From an uncultured Thermoguttaceae bacterium (GTDB taxonomy: Bacteria; Planctomycetota; Planctomycetia; Pirellulales; Thermoguttaceae), in NCBI GenBank assembly GCA_938084835.1, contig CALKER010000005.1:243968-307967 (forward strand): 64,000 nt of DNA, in the 5' to 3' direction. The translations under genes and the position numbers were made by a program. The notes under the pieces were generated by a model. It saw nothing but the letters and a program-made list of their open reading frames with translations, was not told the DNA's origin and did not search any database. Numbering within the stretch: position 1 is the first letter of the stretch; each line of letters opens with the position of its first letter. This document shows positions 29,160 through 39,300 of this stretch, piece after piece.

Positions 29160-30188
29160 TTAAGGGTTATCCGCAGAAGTCTTTGGCCTCACCACCATAA
29201 AAATACCGGCCAGGGCGAGTTCCGTCAGCACCCATACAAGCCGCAGGAGGGCCGCCGTAGCGACGGCCGCCAATTCCGGATGTGGGGTACGATGAGCCAA
29301 AAGCGTTGCGGTAAGCTCGGCGAGAGCTGCTTCGCGCACTCCAATGCCTCCCGGGATAACGATTACAGCAAATCCGGCAACCGTGGCAAAGGCGATGGCC
29401 GCCACAGCTGGACCCAAGTCCGAAACCCAGCGGAGGCTGACCTGTCCGGTCCCCGCCAAAGCGGCAAGAAAACTGAGGCCCCAACAAAACCATAAGGCAC
29501 TCATGAGGAGCCAGCCCAGGGCCAACGTGCCCATGGTCACTTGCGACACCCACATCTGCGACTGAGACAGGATGGCAGGGTTCACTCGGCGAAGCAGCCA
29601 AAGCACCGGCCTGAGTGTCCCCGGCAAGGTGGGAATTAGGGTTATCGCAAACAAGCCGAGAGCCAGCAGCCAAACGGCGGGGGGAATCGTCCCCCTCGAT
29701 ACTTGCAGGGCGAGAAGGCACGCGGCCCAGAAGGCCCCCACACTCATCATCGTTAGTGTTTCGAGGATCACGCTTCCGACGGTCCAAAGCGGCTGAACGT
29801 CTTGGCGGTGCACAAGCCCGGCACGAATGACAACAACCATCGCCTTGCCCGGCACATACTTCCCCAACCCGCCTACCACGTAAGCCGCGTAGGCCTCATA
29901 CCAGCTCAGGCGATGTCCTAACCGGCGAAGGAGCACGAACCAGTAAAGCCCACCAGGCAGGAGCCCCAAAGCGTACAGGGCTGCGGAGACAAGCAACCAC
30001 CCGGGACGAAACGCCCACTGAACTTCTCCCAGTTGACGCCAAGCTTCCACAAGCGTGTGCCGAATCGCCCAAAGGACGATGATGACAATCGTCCATTTGG
30101 CCACAGTCAAGACCCACCGCCACTTCCCTTTTGCGCGAGCGGAGGGAGCAGGAGGAAAGCCTGCTGCCGGCTTGGTTTGTGAGCTCAT
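29160..30188 (-). CDS. LPG-synthase transmembrane-domain / UPF0104 flippase-like protein
   Basis: 342 residues with about eight membrane segments. The family's core features are visible: LVSAALYALGLLPGGLYWFVLLRRLG, YVVGGLGKYVPGKAM, and FAVIVIPGGIGVREAALAEL. The family (AglD2/MprF N-terminal domain, UPF0104) is thought to flip lipid-linked substrates. It is on the same strand as and 126 bp from the polyprenyl-phosphate transferase, consistent with translocating its glycolipid product; this is inference. I used the ATG at 30188 (MSSQTK); the frame extends to 30251, but those residues carry no motif. Confidence 0.85.
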   Translation of the reverse strand: MSSQTKPAAGFPPAPSARAKGKWRWVLTVAKWTIVIIVLWAIRHTLVEAWRQLGEVQWAFRPGWLLVSAALYALGLLPGGLYWFVLLRRLGHRLSWYEAYAAYVVGGLGKYVPGKAMVVVIRAGLVHRQDVQPLWTVGSVILETLTMMSVGAFWAACLLALQVSRGTIPPAVWLLALGLFAITLIPTLPGTLRPVLWLLRRVNPAILSQSQMWVSQVTMGTLALGWLLMSALWFCWGLSFLAALAGTGQVSLRWVSDLGPAVAAIAFATVAGFAVIVIPGGIGVREAALAELTATLLAHRTPHPELAAVATAALLRLVWVLTELALAGIFMVVRPKTSADNP

Positions 30189-30255
30189 AAAGCGAACTCT
30201 GTTGACGACTGGGAAGCATCCTCGCCCCGAGGGAGCGGTGAGACGTTGCAATCGG

Positions 30256-31257
30256 CTACCGCTCGATCACCCAGATATTGCGGAAGCGAACAGGATTGCC
30301 GTGATCCTGGAGATAGATGGGACCCGGCTCGGGCGATTCGGTGGCAATAAGAGCCGCCCGCGTGGGACCGGGGATTTCCACGTTGTCGTGGATGAGAACG
30401 CCGTTATGACGCACAATCATCCGCGCATTTTCCACTTTGCGACCTGACTCATCGAAACGAGCTGCCCGAAATTCAATGTCATACGTCTGCCAGCTCAGCG
30501 GGGGAAAGCACATGTTAACGCGAGGAGCCGCCACTCCGTAAATAGCCCCACAATCATCCTTCAGGCCCACAGCTCCGAAGGAATCGAGAATTTGCACTTC
30601 ATACCGGCCTTGGGCATAAAAGCCACTATTGCCGCGGGCTTGACCCCGGGCAAAGGGCTGGAACGGTGTACAAAATTCCAAGTGGATGAAAAAGTCACGA
30701 AAGCGACGCTTACTGATTGCCCCCTCCATTAAGAGACCGTCCGGTGTCAATCGTCCTTTTTCCCACTCCTCAAGTGAGGTCCCATCGAAAAGCACCACGG
30801 CCCCTTGCGGCGGTTTCTGGCCGAGGGTGGGACTTTTCCGTTCTACTTTGGTCAGGACGCCGAGCTCCTCCCCCACGGCATTTTCCACACGGAGGACACC
30901 ATCTTTCCATACACCTCGGCCTTCACCCTGGGGGTCTTCAAAGACGACCACTCCGTCGTTCCATCTGCCTTCGACCTCCACCGAAGCCTGATACCATTCC
31001 TCACCCGGCAGCCCACCGAAGTAACCGAGCGCGAGGAACCGGCCCCCACCTAAAGCCACGATTTGCACCCCAAAGCTAGTAACTTGATCGAGCACCACCT
31101 TTCCCAAGTATTCCCCTTGGACGAGAAAATCCTGGGGTGCCTGGGCCGGGTCGGTATAAGCCTGGCGAGGATCACCCTCCGCCCCCAAAGCACCCGGAAG
31201 GGTGCTCAGACCTGCCGCTGCCACAAACACAAGGGCCAAAACCTTTAGGTGCTTCAT
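30256..31257 (-). CDS. Secreted DUF1080 protein with an extra N-terminal domain
   Basis: 333 residues. A signal peptide (MKHLKVLALVFVAAAGLSTLPGALG) is followed by an about 110-residue region (QAPQDFLVQGEYLG...GVWKDGVLRVE) not found in minimal DUF1080 proteins, then the DUF1080 domain: AVVLFDGTSLEEWEKG, FFIHLEFCTPF, NSGFYAQGRYEVQILDSFG, WQTYDIEFRAARFDE and PIYLQDHGNPVRFRNIW. The N-terminal part resembles the leading domain of a common planctomycete DUF1080 subgroup. The carbohydrate substrate is unknown. The ATG at 31257 has GGAG upstream. It ends 68 bp before the flippase-like gene. Confidence 0.9.
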   Translation of the reverse strand: MKHLKVLALVFVAAAGLSTLPGALGAEGDPRQAYTDPAQAPQDFLVQGEYLGKVVLDQVTSFGVQIVALGGGRFLALGYFGGLPGEEWYQASVEVEGRWNDGVVVFEDPQGEGRGVWKDGVLRVENAVGEELGVLTKVERKSPTLGQKPPQGAVVLFDGTSLEEWEKGRLTPDGLLMEGAISKRRFRDFFIHLEFCTPFQPFARGQARGNSGFYAQGRYEVQILDSFGAVGLKDDCGAIYGVAAPRVNMCFPPLSWQTYDIEFRAARFDESGRKVENARMIVRHNGVLIHDNVEIPGPTRAALIATESPEPGPIYLQDHGNPVRFRNIWVIER

Positions 31258-31781
31258 CGTACACAATCTCCATCAAGGGTGCCCAACTAAGAGATCTCAA
31301 GCCCATCCGCATACGATTATCTTCGTGCGGTGACCATGTTTCCGACTAAGCTAGCCCGTAGTGACACCTCACCGGCAAGCGACCTCACCTCACAAGGGCC
31401 GAACCGGCCGAGGCACGATCTTTCCCCTTTTACTTGGTGCAGGGATACCCGCTTACTTTACTGGCCCTGGGGACCTTCGTGAATCTGAGGTGGTTGATAA
31501 AGCCTCGTGCTGCGGGCCGAGGGCTTCCGTAAAAAGCACTTCCTTTAACGATTGCCCAGTTTTTGTGTAAGTTTAACTTCCTTCCTGCGATAATCAAGTC
31601 GACATTGGGCAAGCGGTGCTCGAGGGAGGAAGGAGCATCGGGTTATAACCCCGGCTGTGCCACCTCCGGGCCATTTGTTTGGCAGTCTAAGTTAGAACAG
31701 GTGACTCCAAGGTTGATGGAAGGGGTTAGACACGCGGCAAGCCTTACGTTTTTTTTCGTTAACAAGCTTTCGGGCTTGAGT
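31258..31781. other. Spacer between DUF1080 gene and obgE
   Basis: About 520 bp, no gene. A run of eight T at 31749-31756 is not preceded by a convincing stem on the plus strand. Confidence 0.4.
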
Positions 31782-32792
31782 TCAAGCAGGGGAGGCAAAA
31801 CGTCCCTGCGACTCCAAAATTTTGAGGATGTTCCGCACGAGTTCGTCAAGGCCTTCACCGGTGACGGCGGAGATCAAGAGTACAGGTTTACCGATAGCTT
31901 CGGCCAGTTTGGCCCGGACTTCCTCGGCCCTTGGCAGATCGGCCTTTGTCACCACGACGATTTCCGGCCGGTTGATGAGCTCGCGATCAAACAACTCAAG
32001 TTCTCGCCGGATGACAAAATAATTCTCGAGAGGCGAGCTACCATCGGCGGGCTCTGGTTCCACCAAATGTACAAGGATACCTGCTCGCTGAATATGCCTG
32101 AGAAACTCGTGACCAAGCCCCGCACCGGCGTGGGCACCCTCGATAAGTCCTGGGATATCGGCCATCACAAAGGAGCGGTTCCAATCGACAACAACTCGGC
32201 CGAGGTGCGGATGTGTCGTGGTGAAGGGGTAAGGTGCGATTTTCGGCCGCGCCCGGGTCAGCCGGCTGAGCAAAGTACTCTTACCGGCGTTTGGTTTGCC
32301 CACAAGGCCGACGTCGGCAATCACTTTGAGTTCGAGGATCAGCCGACGGATCTCTCCGTCCTGTCCCGGGGTAGCGATTCGCGGGGCACGATTGGTTGAG
32401 GACTTGAAAGCCGCATTCCCCTTGCCGCCTTTTCCGCCGCGGGCTACTACCACGCGATCCCCGGGAGAAACGAGGTCTTTGATGACGAAGTTTCGCTCGG
32501 CATCGCGAACTACCGTACCCACTGGTACCGAAATAATTAAATCCTCACCATTGGCTCCATGGCATTCACTGCTCCCACCTCGCTGACCATCCTCCGCCTT
32601 CCAATGTTTTCGCTGGGTCAAGTGGGATAAATTGTCCACAGAGGGATCTGCCACCAGGATAACACTTCCACCGTTACCGCCATCCCCGCCGTCGGGGCCC
32701 CCCCTGGGAACGTACTTTTCCCGTCGGAAGCTTATGATGCCATCGCCCCCGCGACCGCCTTGCACAACAACTTCGACTCCGTCCACAAACAC
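31782..32792 (-). CDS. obgE: Obg/CgtA GTPase
   Basis: A ribosome-associated GTPase of 336 residues. The glycine-rich Obg fold starts MFVDGVEVVVQGGRGGDGIISFRREKYVPRGGPDGGDGGNGG; the G domain has G1 GKPNAGKST, G3 DIPG, G4 TKAD and the ISAVTGEG loop. The C-terminal OCT domain of Bacillus Obg is absent, as in many bacteria. The start is a GTG at 32792. It acts in 50S assembly and stress control. In most bacteria it follows rplU-rpmA; here rpmA is upstream on the same strand, but 678 bp and a terminator separate them. Confidence 0.96.
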   Translation of the reverse strand: MFVDGVEVVVQGGRGGDGIISFRREKYVPRGGPDGGDGGNGGSVILVADPSVDNLSHLTQRKHWKAEDGQRGGSSECHGANGEDLIISVPVGTVVRDAERNFVIKDLVSPGDRVVVARGGKGGKGNAAFKSSTNRAPRIATPGQDGEIRRLILELKVIADVGLVGKPNAGKSTLLSRLTRARPKIAPYPFTTTHPHLGRVVVDWNRSFVMADIPGLIEGAHAGAGLGHEFLRHIQRAGILVHLVEPEPADGSSPLENYFVIRRELELFDRELINRPEIVVVTKADLPRAEEVRAKLAEAIGKPVLLISAVTGEGLDELVRNILKILESQGRFASPA

Positions 32793-32871
32793 CTGCTGGT
32801 AACCCCCGACAGGCCTCCTGACACCATGGCTAAAAATTAAGGTCGTCCCGACTGAGCTGGGCCCAAAAAGA

Positions 32872-32910
32872 AACCCCCCGGCTTTCGTGCAACTTGCCGC
32901 CCGGGGGCTT
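32872..32910 (-). terminator. Intrinsic terminator between rpmA and obgE
   Basis: On the minus strand CCCCCGG (complement of 32901-32907) pairs with CCGGGGG (complement of 32875-32881) across a 19-base loop, and TTTCTTTTT follows. It should end transcripts coming from rpmA before obgE, about 80 bp upstream of the obgE start. Confidence 0.6.
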
Positions 32911-33470
32911 CCTTCCTCATAGCGCCTAACAAAATTTACTCAACTGAAAAGCGAGCTTGTCCCTCCAACGTTTTTAAACACCATCCCGTTCCTCCCAATT
33001 GCTAAGTAAGGTCTTTGCCACGATTGCGGTAGCGGCTTTTTTCTACGATTGTTGATCACTCGCGAGGATAAGGCCGCAAGCGGAAATTAAGCTGAGCCTT
33101 TTCTCGCCGGGCTTATTCAGCGAACCGTTTGCCAACGGGTTGTCGGCTTGCCACCGCCATCCGGTAAGGCCAAGGACGCTGCCTCATCGCGGACCTGGAT
33201 CTCCCGGTTGGGAAGCAACCTTCGAGCCAACTTTGCCCCAATGAACTTCCCAAACGCACGTAATTTTCTGGTCTTTCCAACGATTCGCTGCGCCCCAAGG
33301 CTTACCGGGAGAGATTACCGCCGTACTTAGCGCGGAGATTCTGGGAAGACTCCCTCGCTCTGGGGTAAAGCGCAACTTCGGGACTTGCCGATTTGTTTGC
33401 CTCCTGTGATGGTTCCAGGAGGTTGGTCCCGGGTAAAACTTGGGTCGCCAAAAAGCAGCCTGCTGATGCC
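32911..33470. other. Spacer downstream of rpmA
   Basis: About 560 bp with no gene supported; a possible rpmA 3' region up to the terminator. Confidence 0.35.
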
Positions 33471-33743
33471 TCAGTTTTGCGACGCGCCCGCCAACTCCGC
33501 CGCCGGTCGAACATTCACCCGACGACCGCCCCTGTCGAAATACACATAGCCGTCCACCAAAGCGAATAGAGTATAGTCGCGCCCGACACCAACGAACTTG
33601 CCCGGATGAAACTTCGTGCCAAGCTGACGAACCAAGATGTGCCCGGCTCGCACCCATTGACCGCCGAAGCGCTTCACACCCCGGCGCTTCGAGATCGAGT
33701 CTCGACCGTTTCGGCTCGAACCCTGACCTTTTTTATGCGCCAT
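33471..33743 (-). CDS. rpmA: 50S ribosomal protein L27
   Basis: 90 residues, full length. It starts [16 protein letters not shown], with [31 protein letters not shown], the L27 core, and ends with [14 protein letters not shown]. The ATG has a perfect AGGAGG site. L27 lies at the peptidyl-transferase centre. Its usual upstream partner rplU (L21) is missing: the 860 bp upstream hold no L21-like frame. Confidence 0.97.
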   Translation of the reverse strand: MAHKKGQGSSRNGRDSISKRRGVKRFGGQWVRAGHILVRQLGTKFHPGKFVGVGRDYTLFALVDGYVYFDRGGRRVNVRPAAELAGASQN

Positions 33744-34607
33744 CGAAGATGCCTCCTAGTCCCGAATTTTCCCAACCAACGTGCGTTCAAAGCGACTTTA
33801 TTTCAGATCGCGTTTTCCTCATTTCGCCTGAACACACCGCTCGTTGTTACAATTACCCATAGGTGGTACATTCAGTCACACACTCGTGTTAATCTGTCCG
33901 CGGACTCCCAGTTCGCTTGAACTCTAGTCGCCTCTCGGGCCATGACCCGATTGTTCGTTTTAAACGACGAAACTCACTCTCCAAAAAATCCAACTCGGAA
34001 AATTTTGCAAACACACGTTTAAATTTTCAAAAAATGCCTTCTCCGACAATTTGATGGAACGCTTTCCCGGTTAGCCGTTACGCAAGATTGTTCAACTTCT
34101 CGGTATGCGATTATAGCAACGCACACCGTCTTCGACTGTTTCGCCGGTTCCAACCCGACTCTTCCACCGGCTTGAGTTGGAATAGCGCTCGCGATGGAAG
34201 GAGCGCTTAAGTGATTATATTCTAACCCACCAAGTTTGAGGATAAGGAATATCAAAGTACGTAGGCAACCGGTCGCTTTCGCGAAAGAAGCTCAAAGAAG
34301 CTCGAGGTTGGCTGCCCCCCAAGAAAAATCTAAGGCTTGTTGCCGAAGCCTTTGATCACCACCAAGATCAAACTAATCGAACATGTGCTCACCAGGGGAG
34401 TTGGGAAAAGCGGGCACGATGTCGCCGCAACGTCCTCAGCACTGCTCGGGAGCCTTTAACAATTTGGCTAATTCGGCCGTGATACTTTCCTTAATTGGTA
34501 AATATTGATAAATTTTCGTGCAACAAAATTTACCATTCTGGTCAGGATTCACTTGCGGTGATAGCAAAGCAGCTTTGGCGTATTTTCCTGGTCGGCTGAG
34601 CCAGCCC
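33744..34607. other. Spacer upstream of rpmA, no rplU
   Basis: About 860 bp, AT-richer than the neighbours. I searched all frames by eye for L21 motifs and found none. No tRNA seen. Confidence 0.45.
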
Positions 34608-35534
34608 CTAATTAACTGCAATGAAGGGAATCGGCCGGTACACCCACTGAAATTCCGGGTTGGATGGCCATCCGTACCGGATTTGCTTTTCGTGACGGTA
34701 AAACTCGTCGCCCGGGCGCCAAAAGTTTAGTTTTAGATACTTCTTCGTGAATTTTCGGCCGGTACCCGGGGGAAGACCGGGGCGGTAAGCACCTGGTTGA
34801 TCCTCCCACTCGTAAGCGTTTGTCAGGCCGCCAACATACACCGAGAAGAAATCGACCCGCGGATCAATGTCGGTCCATGTGACGACGCCCCACACTGTCT
34901 CCCCGACCTTAATCTCCCTGGCCATTTCCGCAGTGTTGAAAAACCGCAGGCCGGGATCTTCCCGCATACGGACGGCTGCTACTGCGGCAGGGATAAGCCG
35001 CTCAGGATAGGTTTGGTTCACCTCGTGAGCCTCAAGATAGAACTCAGGTATGAACATGACCGGCACATCCACCCGGGTATATTCGAAAGTTCCATCTGGC
35101 CGTTCCACAGGCTGAAGGGCTCCCCCAGGATTGGTTACCGAATAGACCATGTACCAAACAAGCTCCCGTCGGAGCTTGCCGGTGGGGGAGGGGAGGTCCA
35201 CATCAATGAAGCGAACATCCTTAAAGCGAAAATCCAAGTACCAGATTGTGCGGCGGAACCGCACGTTCTTTGCGTAATCCAACCCTGGATTCTCCAAAAG
35301 GAGCTCGACAAGATCGTGTAGCGAATGAGTTTCCACATACTGAATTGGCGGGACGACCTCCCGCATGACGCCGGGGGCAAGCCCCCGGGTGGGAATCTGA
35401 GGGCCTTCTTCAGAAAGTTCTTCCGGAAGTTGTGCGGGAAACCCGCTTGGTAATATTACAGAAGCGATCACAAGGCCTGCGAATGATAGCAGGAAACAGC
35501 TCGACCCACGGGAGCAGCCAACTTTGTAGGCCAT
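34608..35534 (-). CDS. Exported protein of unknown function
   Basis: 308 residues. The N-terminus has a signal or anchor (CFLLSFAGLVIASVILPSGFPAQ). The rest is soluble with many aromatic residues: THSLHDLVELLLENPGLDYAKNVRFRRTIWYLDFRFKDVRFID, RELVWYMVYSVTNPGG, VGETVWGVVTWTDIDPRVDFFSVYVGGLTNAYEW, ending in PGDEFYRHEKQIRYGW. This reads as a well-conserved protein; I recognise the style from planctomycetes but no named family. It stands alone and no function is proposed. Confidence 0.82.
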   Translation of the reverse strand: MAYKVGCSRGSSCFLLSFAGLVIASVILPSGFPAQLPEELSEEGPQIPTRGLAPGVMREVVPPIQYVETHSLHDLVELLLENPGLDYAKNVRFRRTIWYLDFRFKDVRFIDVDLPSPTGKLRRELVWYMVYSVTNPGGALQPVERPDGTFEYTRVDVPVMFIPEFYLEAHEVNQTYPERLIPAAVAAVRMREDPGLRFFNTAEMAREIKVGETVWGVVTWTDIDPRVDFFSVYVGGLTNAYEWEDQPGAYRPGLPPGTGRKFTKKYLKLNFWRPGDEFYRHEKQIRYGWPSNPEFQWVYRPIPFIAVN

Positions 35535-35954
35535 ATGTCGCGCCCAATGTTGAAAAGTATAGTGGATTACCCAAAATTGTCGTTTTTCTCAGGTTCCCGG
35601 CGTGGAAGAGCCGGACTCCAAATTTGTGTTTTCCTGGATTCCCTACGATGATACAAGCTTCCGCCGGGTTGGCACTTGCGGCGTCATCGGGGCCATTCCC
35701 GACTCATTCTTCGCCATGTACGACCGACGCCACCCAAATACAGCCTTCCGCTATTTTCACTATAGTTTGGCGGGCGGCAATCCGCAAACTTTAAGCCTTC
35801 GGAGGCTTAGCCGACCAAGGAGGGCTCAATGCGGGCGGTTGGAGCGGTTGGGCCTCCCTCAACTTCGCGAGGAGCTCACCACTTTGGGGACAATTTAGAA
35901 AGCCGCCACCGATCCCAAAAACTCGGGCCTTGAAAGTGTGACGGATTTGCAATC
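35535..35954. other. Divergent spacer with a doubtful 98-codon frame
   Basis: A GTG-started frame at 35602-35898 (plus) has protein-like composition at first (FVFSWIPYDDTSF) but turns arginine-rich and lacks a ribosome site. I leave it uncalled. No promoter recognised. Confidence 0.4.
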
Positions 35955-36557
35955 ATGGGAGAACCGCAATTTCTCTCCGACCCAGCAAAAGTTCCGCAAA
36001 ATGTTGCTGGGGCGGCGAAACCTCAACCCGACCCGAGCGCAAACCAGCCGCTTCGCTTTGAAAGGCTAGTGATGCTGATTTGGCCTTCGATCGGTGGGTA
36101 CCGTCTTGGGCGAATTGTGGGTGGTGTGATTGGGTTGCAATTGGGATGGCCCCCGGTCTTTACTCTCGGGAATATCTTTGCGATTCTGCTTATCCCTTTT
36201 GTCTTGATCCTCTATTTTTCCAAGTATCTGCCGGGAAGATACCGACGATATCTGGTGACTACGGGGCGCGTCGCGATTCAAAATGGCTTTACAGGGCAGA
36301 TCCTTCGGGCAGTGGAACACGATCGATGGGACTGCGTGGACGTGGAATACATCTGGGGGCAGAAACCGTTGCGCTGCGCCGATCTCGTATTTAGCTTTAG
36401 TGGAGAGGAAGTTTTCCGGCTCCCCGGAGTGCCTCAGCCTGAAGCCTATTGCCACGCCATCGCTGAACTAAAGGCGACGCTGACTGCGTTCCGGCCCCTT
36501 TTGGAGGGGACAGCTGCTTCTCCCACCACGAAAAGTGGTACGAGTGCCCACGAGTAG
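35955..36557 (+). CDS. Membrane protein with a bacterial PH-like (bPH2/YdbS) domain
   Basis: 200 residues. Two membrane segments lie at about 38-60 and 69-92 (FTLGNIFAILLIPFVLILYF), followed by a PH-like domain: RRYLVTTGRVAIQNGFTGQILRAVEHDRWDCVDVEYIWGQ, in the style of YdbS-type bPH2 domains (a transition to a sheet starting Y-x-V-T-x-x-R). Both termini are disordered. Function is unknown; the family is linked to envelope stress in some bacteria. The ATG at 35955 lacks a strong ribosome site. Confidence 0.78.
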   Translation: MGEPQFLSDPAKVPQNVAGAAKPQPDPSANQPLRFERLVMLIWPSIGGYRLGRIVGGVIGLQLGWPPVFTLGNIFAILLIPFVLILYFSKYLPGRYRRYLVTTGRVAIQNGFTGQILRAVEHDRWDCVDVEYIWGQKPLRCADLVFSFSGEEVFRLPGVPQPEAYCHAIAELKATLTAFRPLLEGTAASPTTKSGTSAHE

Positions 36558-37590
36558 GGCGAAAATTTCAAGTGAGGTGAAGATTGTTCGCCAACCCTCG
36601 ATTGTCCCCTTAAATTCGGCCGAAAAAATGCTTGCGTGTGCCCGAGGGACCAATAAGGACCCACCGCAGCAATCAACGGTCCTCGTTCAGATAAGCCGAT
36701 GACCGGTTCTTTGGCACATATCTTGGCACATAAGGCTATTATGGCTCACCAAGCTTTTCGGATGATTTTTGGCACGAGTGGCCGTTTGCCTTCAAGATTC
36801 CCTTTAGTCTGGTGTAGGATTTACCATTCCCAGGTCCCACTACGCCTAAACCGGACCGGCTCCACCACCCTCTTACCCAAACGGGCCCTCTAGGGTTAAG
36901 TTGAGCGATGCTGGCCCTCGGCGATCTCTTTTGTCATTGTCATCTTAATTTGGAAACAGTTCATTTCAGCCGTCTCTATTTGCAAAGGGAAGCCACGGCC
37001 ACCTTGCCTTCGCGCGAAAAGTTGTGGGGAACGAGATTTCATTTGTCAGCCTAATGGCGAGTCCACAGAGTCTAACTTTGGGCAGCCTGTTAGTGGAGTC
37101 TAAGAGAATCCAGTGAAGCCTATAAGAATCCGGCAGCCAAACGAAGGAAATGAGCCGCTAGAGGGTGCTAAAGTCCCCACAATAAGGGTACATGAACAAG
37201 CATTGTTGCGGATTCAGTCGACCTGCCAAATTCGTGGCAACGGTTCGCTGAAGGATTGGGCGGATCAGTCGCAGGTCGCGGATGGGATTGCAGGTATTCG
37301 TGCACTCTCGGTCAGTGGGTAAAAATTCTTTAGCGGGCAGGAGTCCCCGGCTTAGGATCAAAGGGTGCAAAAAATTAGTGCCGGAAGACATCGCAGCCCT
37401 CCTTGGAAGTTTCTACCTAGGGTGAATCTATAGGCTTGGTCACGCGCCTAGGGCAGTGATGCGAGGAAAGGAGGTTTTTGTCAAGATTTGCGTAGTGTCA
37501 ATCGCGCAGGGGAAAGATAGCATCCTGAGGTTTTCAGAGACCGACCGTCCGAAAAAACTCAGGTGCACAAACTGGCAGGGAAAAAGCACG
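36558..37590. other. Long spacer, no gene recognised
   Basis: About 1 kb between the PH-like gene and the 3' end of the HD-GYP gene. No credible frame, tRNA or terminator was seen. Confidence 0.4.
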
Positions 37591-39300
37591 TTAAACTGGG
37601 CTCAATACCGCTGCCGGAACTGCTCCGCTGACCACTTCTTTAGCTAAGGGAAAGGCACTGTGAGAGACGCGATATGAGCGATCTTCCAGCACAATCGACT
37701 CAATCTCGTCGCGGATGCGGAAGAAAACCTCTACCACCTGAGGATCCCACTGTTTTCCCGCCCCTTCCCGGAGGATGGTGCTAATTTTTTCGTCGGAAAG
37801 CCGAGGTCGGTAGGGGCGATCACTCCCCATGGCATCAAAAGCGTCGGCTACCGCAATGATTCGCGCTGACAAAGGGATTTCCTCCCCCGCCAACCCCGCG
37901 GGATAACCGGATCCGTCCCAGTGCTCGTGATGATGGAGCACGGCAGGCAAGACGCCTGAGAGGTGTTTTAGATCCATCAAGATTCGGTAACCGATCCGCA
38001 CATGGTTTTTGATGTGCTCGTATTCTTCTGGGGTCAATTTGCCGGGTTTGCAGAGAATGGCTTCACTGGTACCAATTTTCCCGATGTCATGGAGGAGTCC
38101 GGCCAGGTAGATGGTGTGCAGCGTCTGGCCCTCTAACCCCAATTCTTGAGCCAGTCGCACAGCCACGCGGGCCACCCGGTCGCTATGCCCGCAGGTGTAC
38201 GCGTCCTTAGCGTCGATGGCCGACGTCAACGCCCGGAGGATCCCAGACAGCGATTCCTCTTGTCGGCGGTAAAGGAGCAAATTCGCACTGTGGCTCCCTA
38301 AGATGGCGGCCACGGAGGCCAATAGGCTGGCCTCTATCGTGCCGAATTCTTTTCCTTCGCGATGGTTAAAAGCTCCGAGGATGCCGAAGTATTCGTTTCC
38401 CCCTCTAAGTGGGGCAATGATGAGATGTTGCAAGTGGGAGAATTTTTCGGAGAGTTTTTCGCGGCAATGATTGAGTACAACCGGTCGGGATGCTTCCCAG
38501 ACTTTGAGCTCCTGTGCCAACTCGTACAATCGGTGGGCGTCCAGTAAACATTTTCCCCGCCAAAAATAGCCGGGTGTGAAATTAGGTAAGGAATGAAGGC
38601 TATGATGCTCCTCGGGATCCCAAAGGAGGAAAGCCAGCGACTCTGCGGGGACAGTTTCTTCCATCCACTCGAGGGCCAGGTGGGCCAGCTCTTCGTCAGT
38701 TTGGGAAATACGGAGGCTTTGGGCAAGCCTGTGTAGGAGGGAAATCTCTTCGTAACGCGTCGCCAAGTCGGCAGCTAGGCTACGGCATTCATCTCCCGCC
38801 TGGATGGCCTGCTGCGACCAGTGCCACTGTCGAAGGAACATTTGGCCGGTCGTTCGCAAGGCCTCCTTCGACCAGGGAGGCTGCCGGGACAAGTTTTCGG
38901 CCAAAAAATTGGCGGATTTTTCCGAAAAACCCCAGCGTAACAATATCGTGCGAAATATCCACCGCGTGGCCAGCCGAGTGGCCGAGAAAAACCCGACAGC
39001 TGCCACCTTTCCCCTATGTTTGACACTTACTTCGAGGTAAAGGGCCAGCATTGGCCGCGTCGAGTGGACCGCCACCGGGACGTTACCGCTGGTGGGAGTG
39101 ATCCTTGCAGTCAATAAGCCAAATGGCGGAGGTGGCGGCAGTTGAGACTCGTCGAAAAACACCGACTCAGAATCCATGTCGAAGACGTAAAATGGGTTCC
39201 CGAAGCCTGCAAGAAGCTCATTAGCCAGATCCCTGAAGATCGGCTCGTCGGTTTTTTTGGTAGATTGCGTTGTCTTTGCGACGCAAGCGCCGGGTAGCAT
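37591..39300 (-). CDS. GAF-HD-GYP protein, probable cyclic-di-GMP phosphodiesterase
   Basis: 569 residues, cytoplasmic. Residues about 1-190 match nothing known to me. A GAF domain spans about 195-350 (ISLLHRLAQSLRISQTDEELAHLALEWM through LIIAPLRGGNEYFGILGAF). The HD-GYP domain follows: GHSDRVARVAVRLA, HD at 404-405 in LLHDIGKIG, HHHEHWDGSGYP with GYP at 465-467, and ADAFDAMGSDRPYRP. All metal-binding motifs are intact, so hydrolysis of cyclic di-GMP is likely. The ATG at 39300 has GAGGA upstream. A link to the pilus-like cluster about 11 kb away is only conjecture. Confidence 0.92.
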   Translation of the reverse strand: MLPGACVAKTTQSTKKTDEPIFRDLANELLAGFGNPFYVFDMDSESVFFDESQLPPPPPFGLLTARITPTSGNVPVAVHSTRPMLALYLEVSVKHRGKVAAVGFFSATRLATRWIFRTILLRWGFSEKSANFLAENLSRQPPWSKEALRTTGQMFLRQWHWSQQAIQAGDECRSLAADLATRYEEISLLHRLAQSLRISQTDEELAHLALEWMEETVPAESLAFLLWDPEEHHSLHSLPNFTPGYFWRGKCLLDAHRLYELAQELKVWEASRPVVLNHCREKLSEKFSHLQHLIIAPLRGGNEYFGILGAFNHREGKEFGTIEASLLASVAAILGSHSANLLLYRRQEESLSGILRALTSAIDAKDAYTCGHSDRVARVAVRLAQELGLEGQTLHTIYLAGLLHDIGKIGTSEAILCKPGKLTPEEYEHIKNHVRIGYRILMDLKHLSGVLPAVLHHHEHWDGSGYPAGLAGEEIPLSARIIAVADAFDAMGSDRPYRPRLSDEKISTILREGAGKQWDPQVVEVFFRIRDEIESIVLEDRSYRVSHSAFPLAKEVVSGAVPAAVLSPV

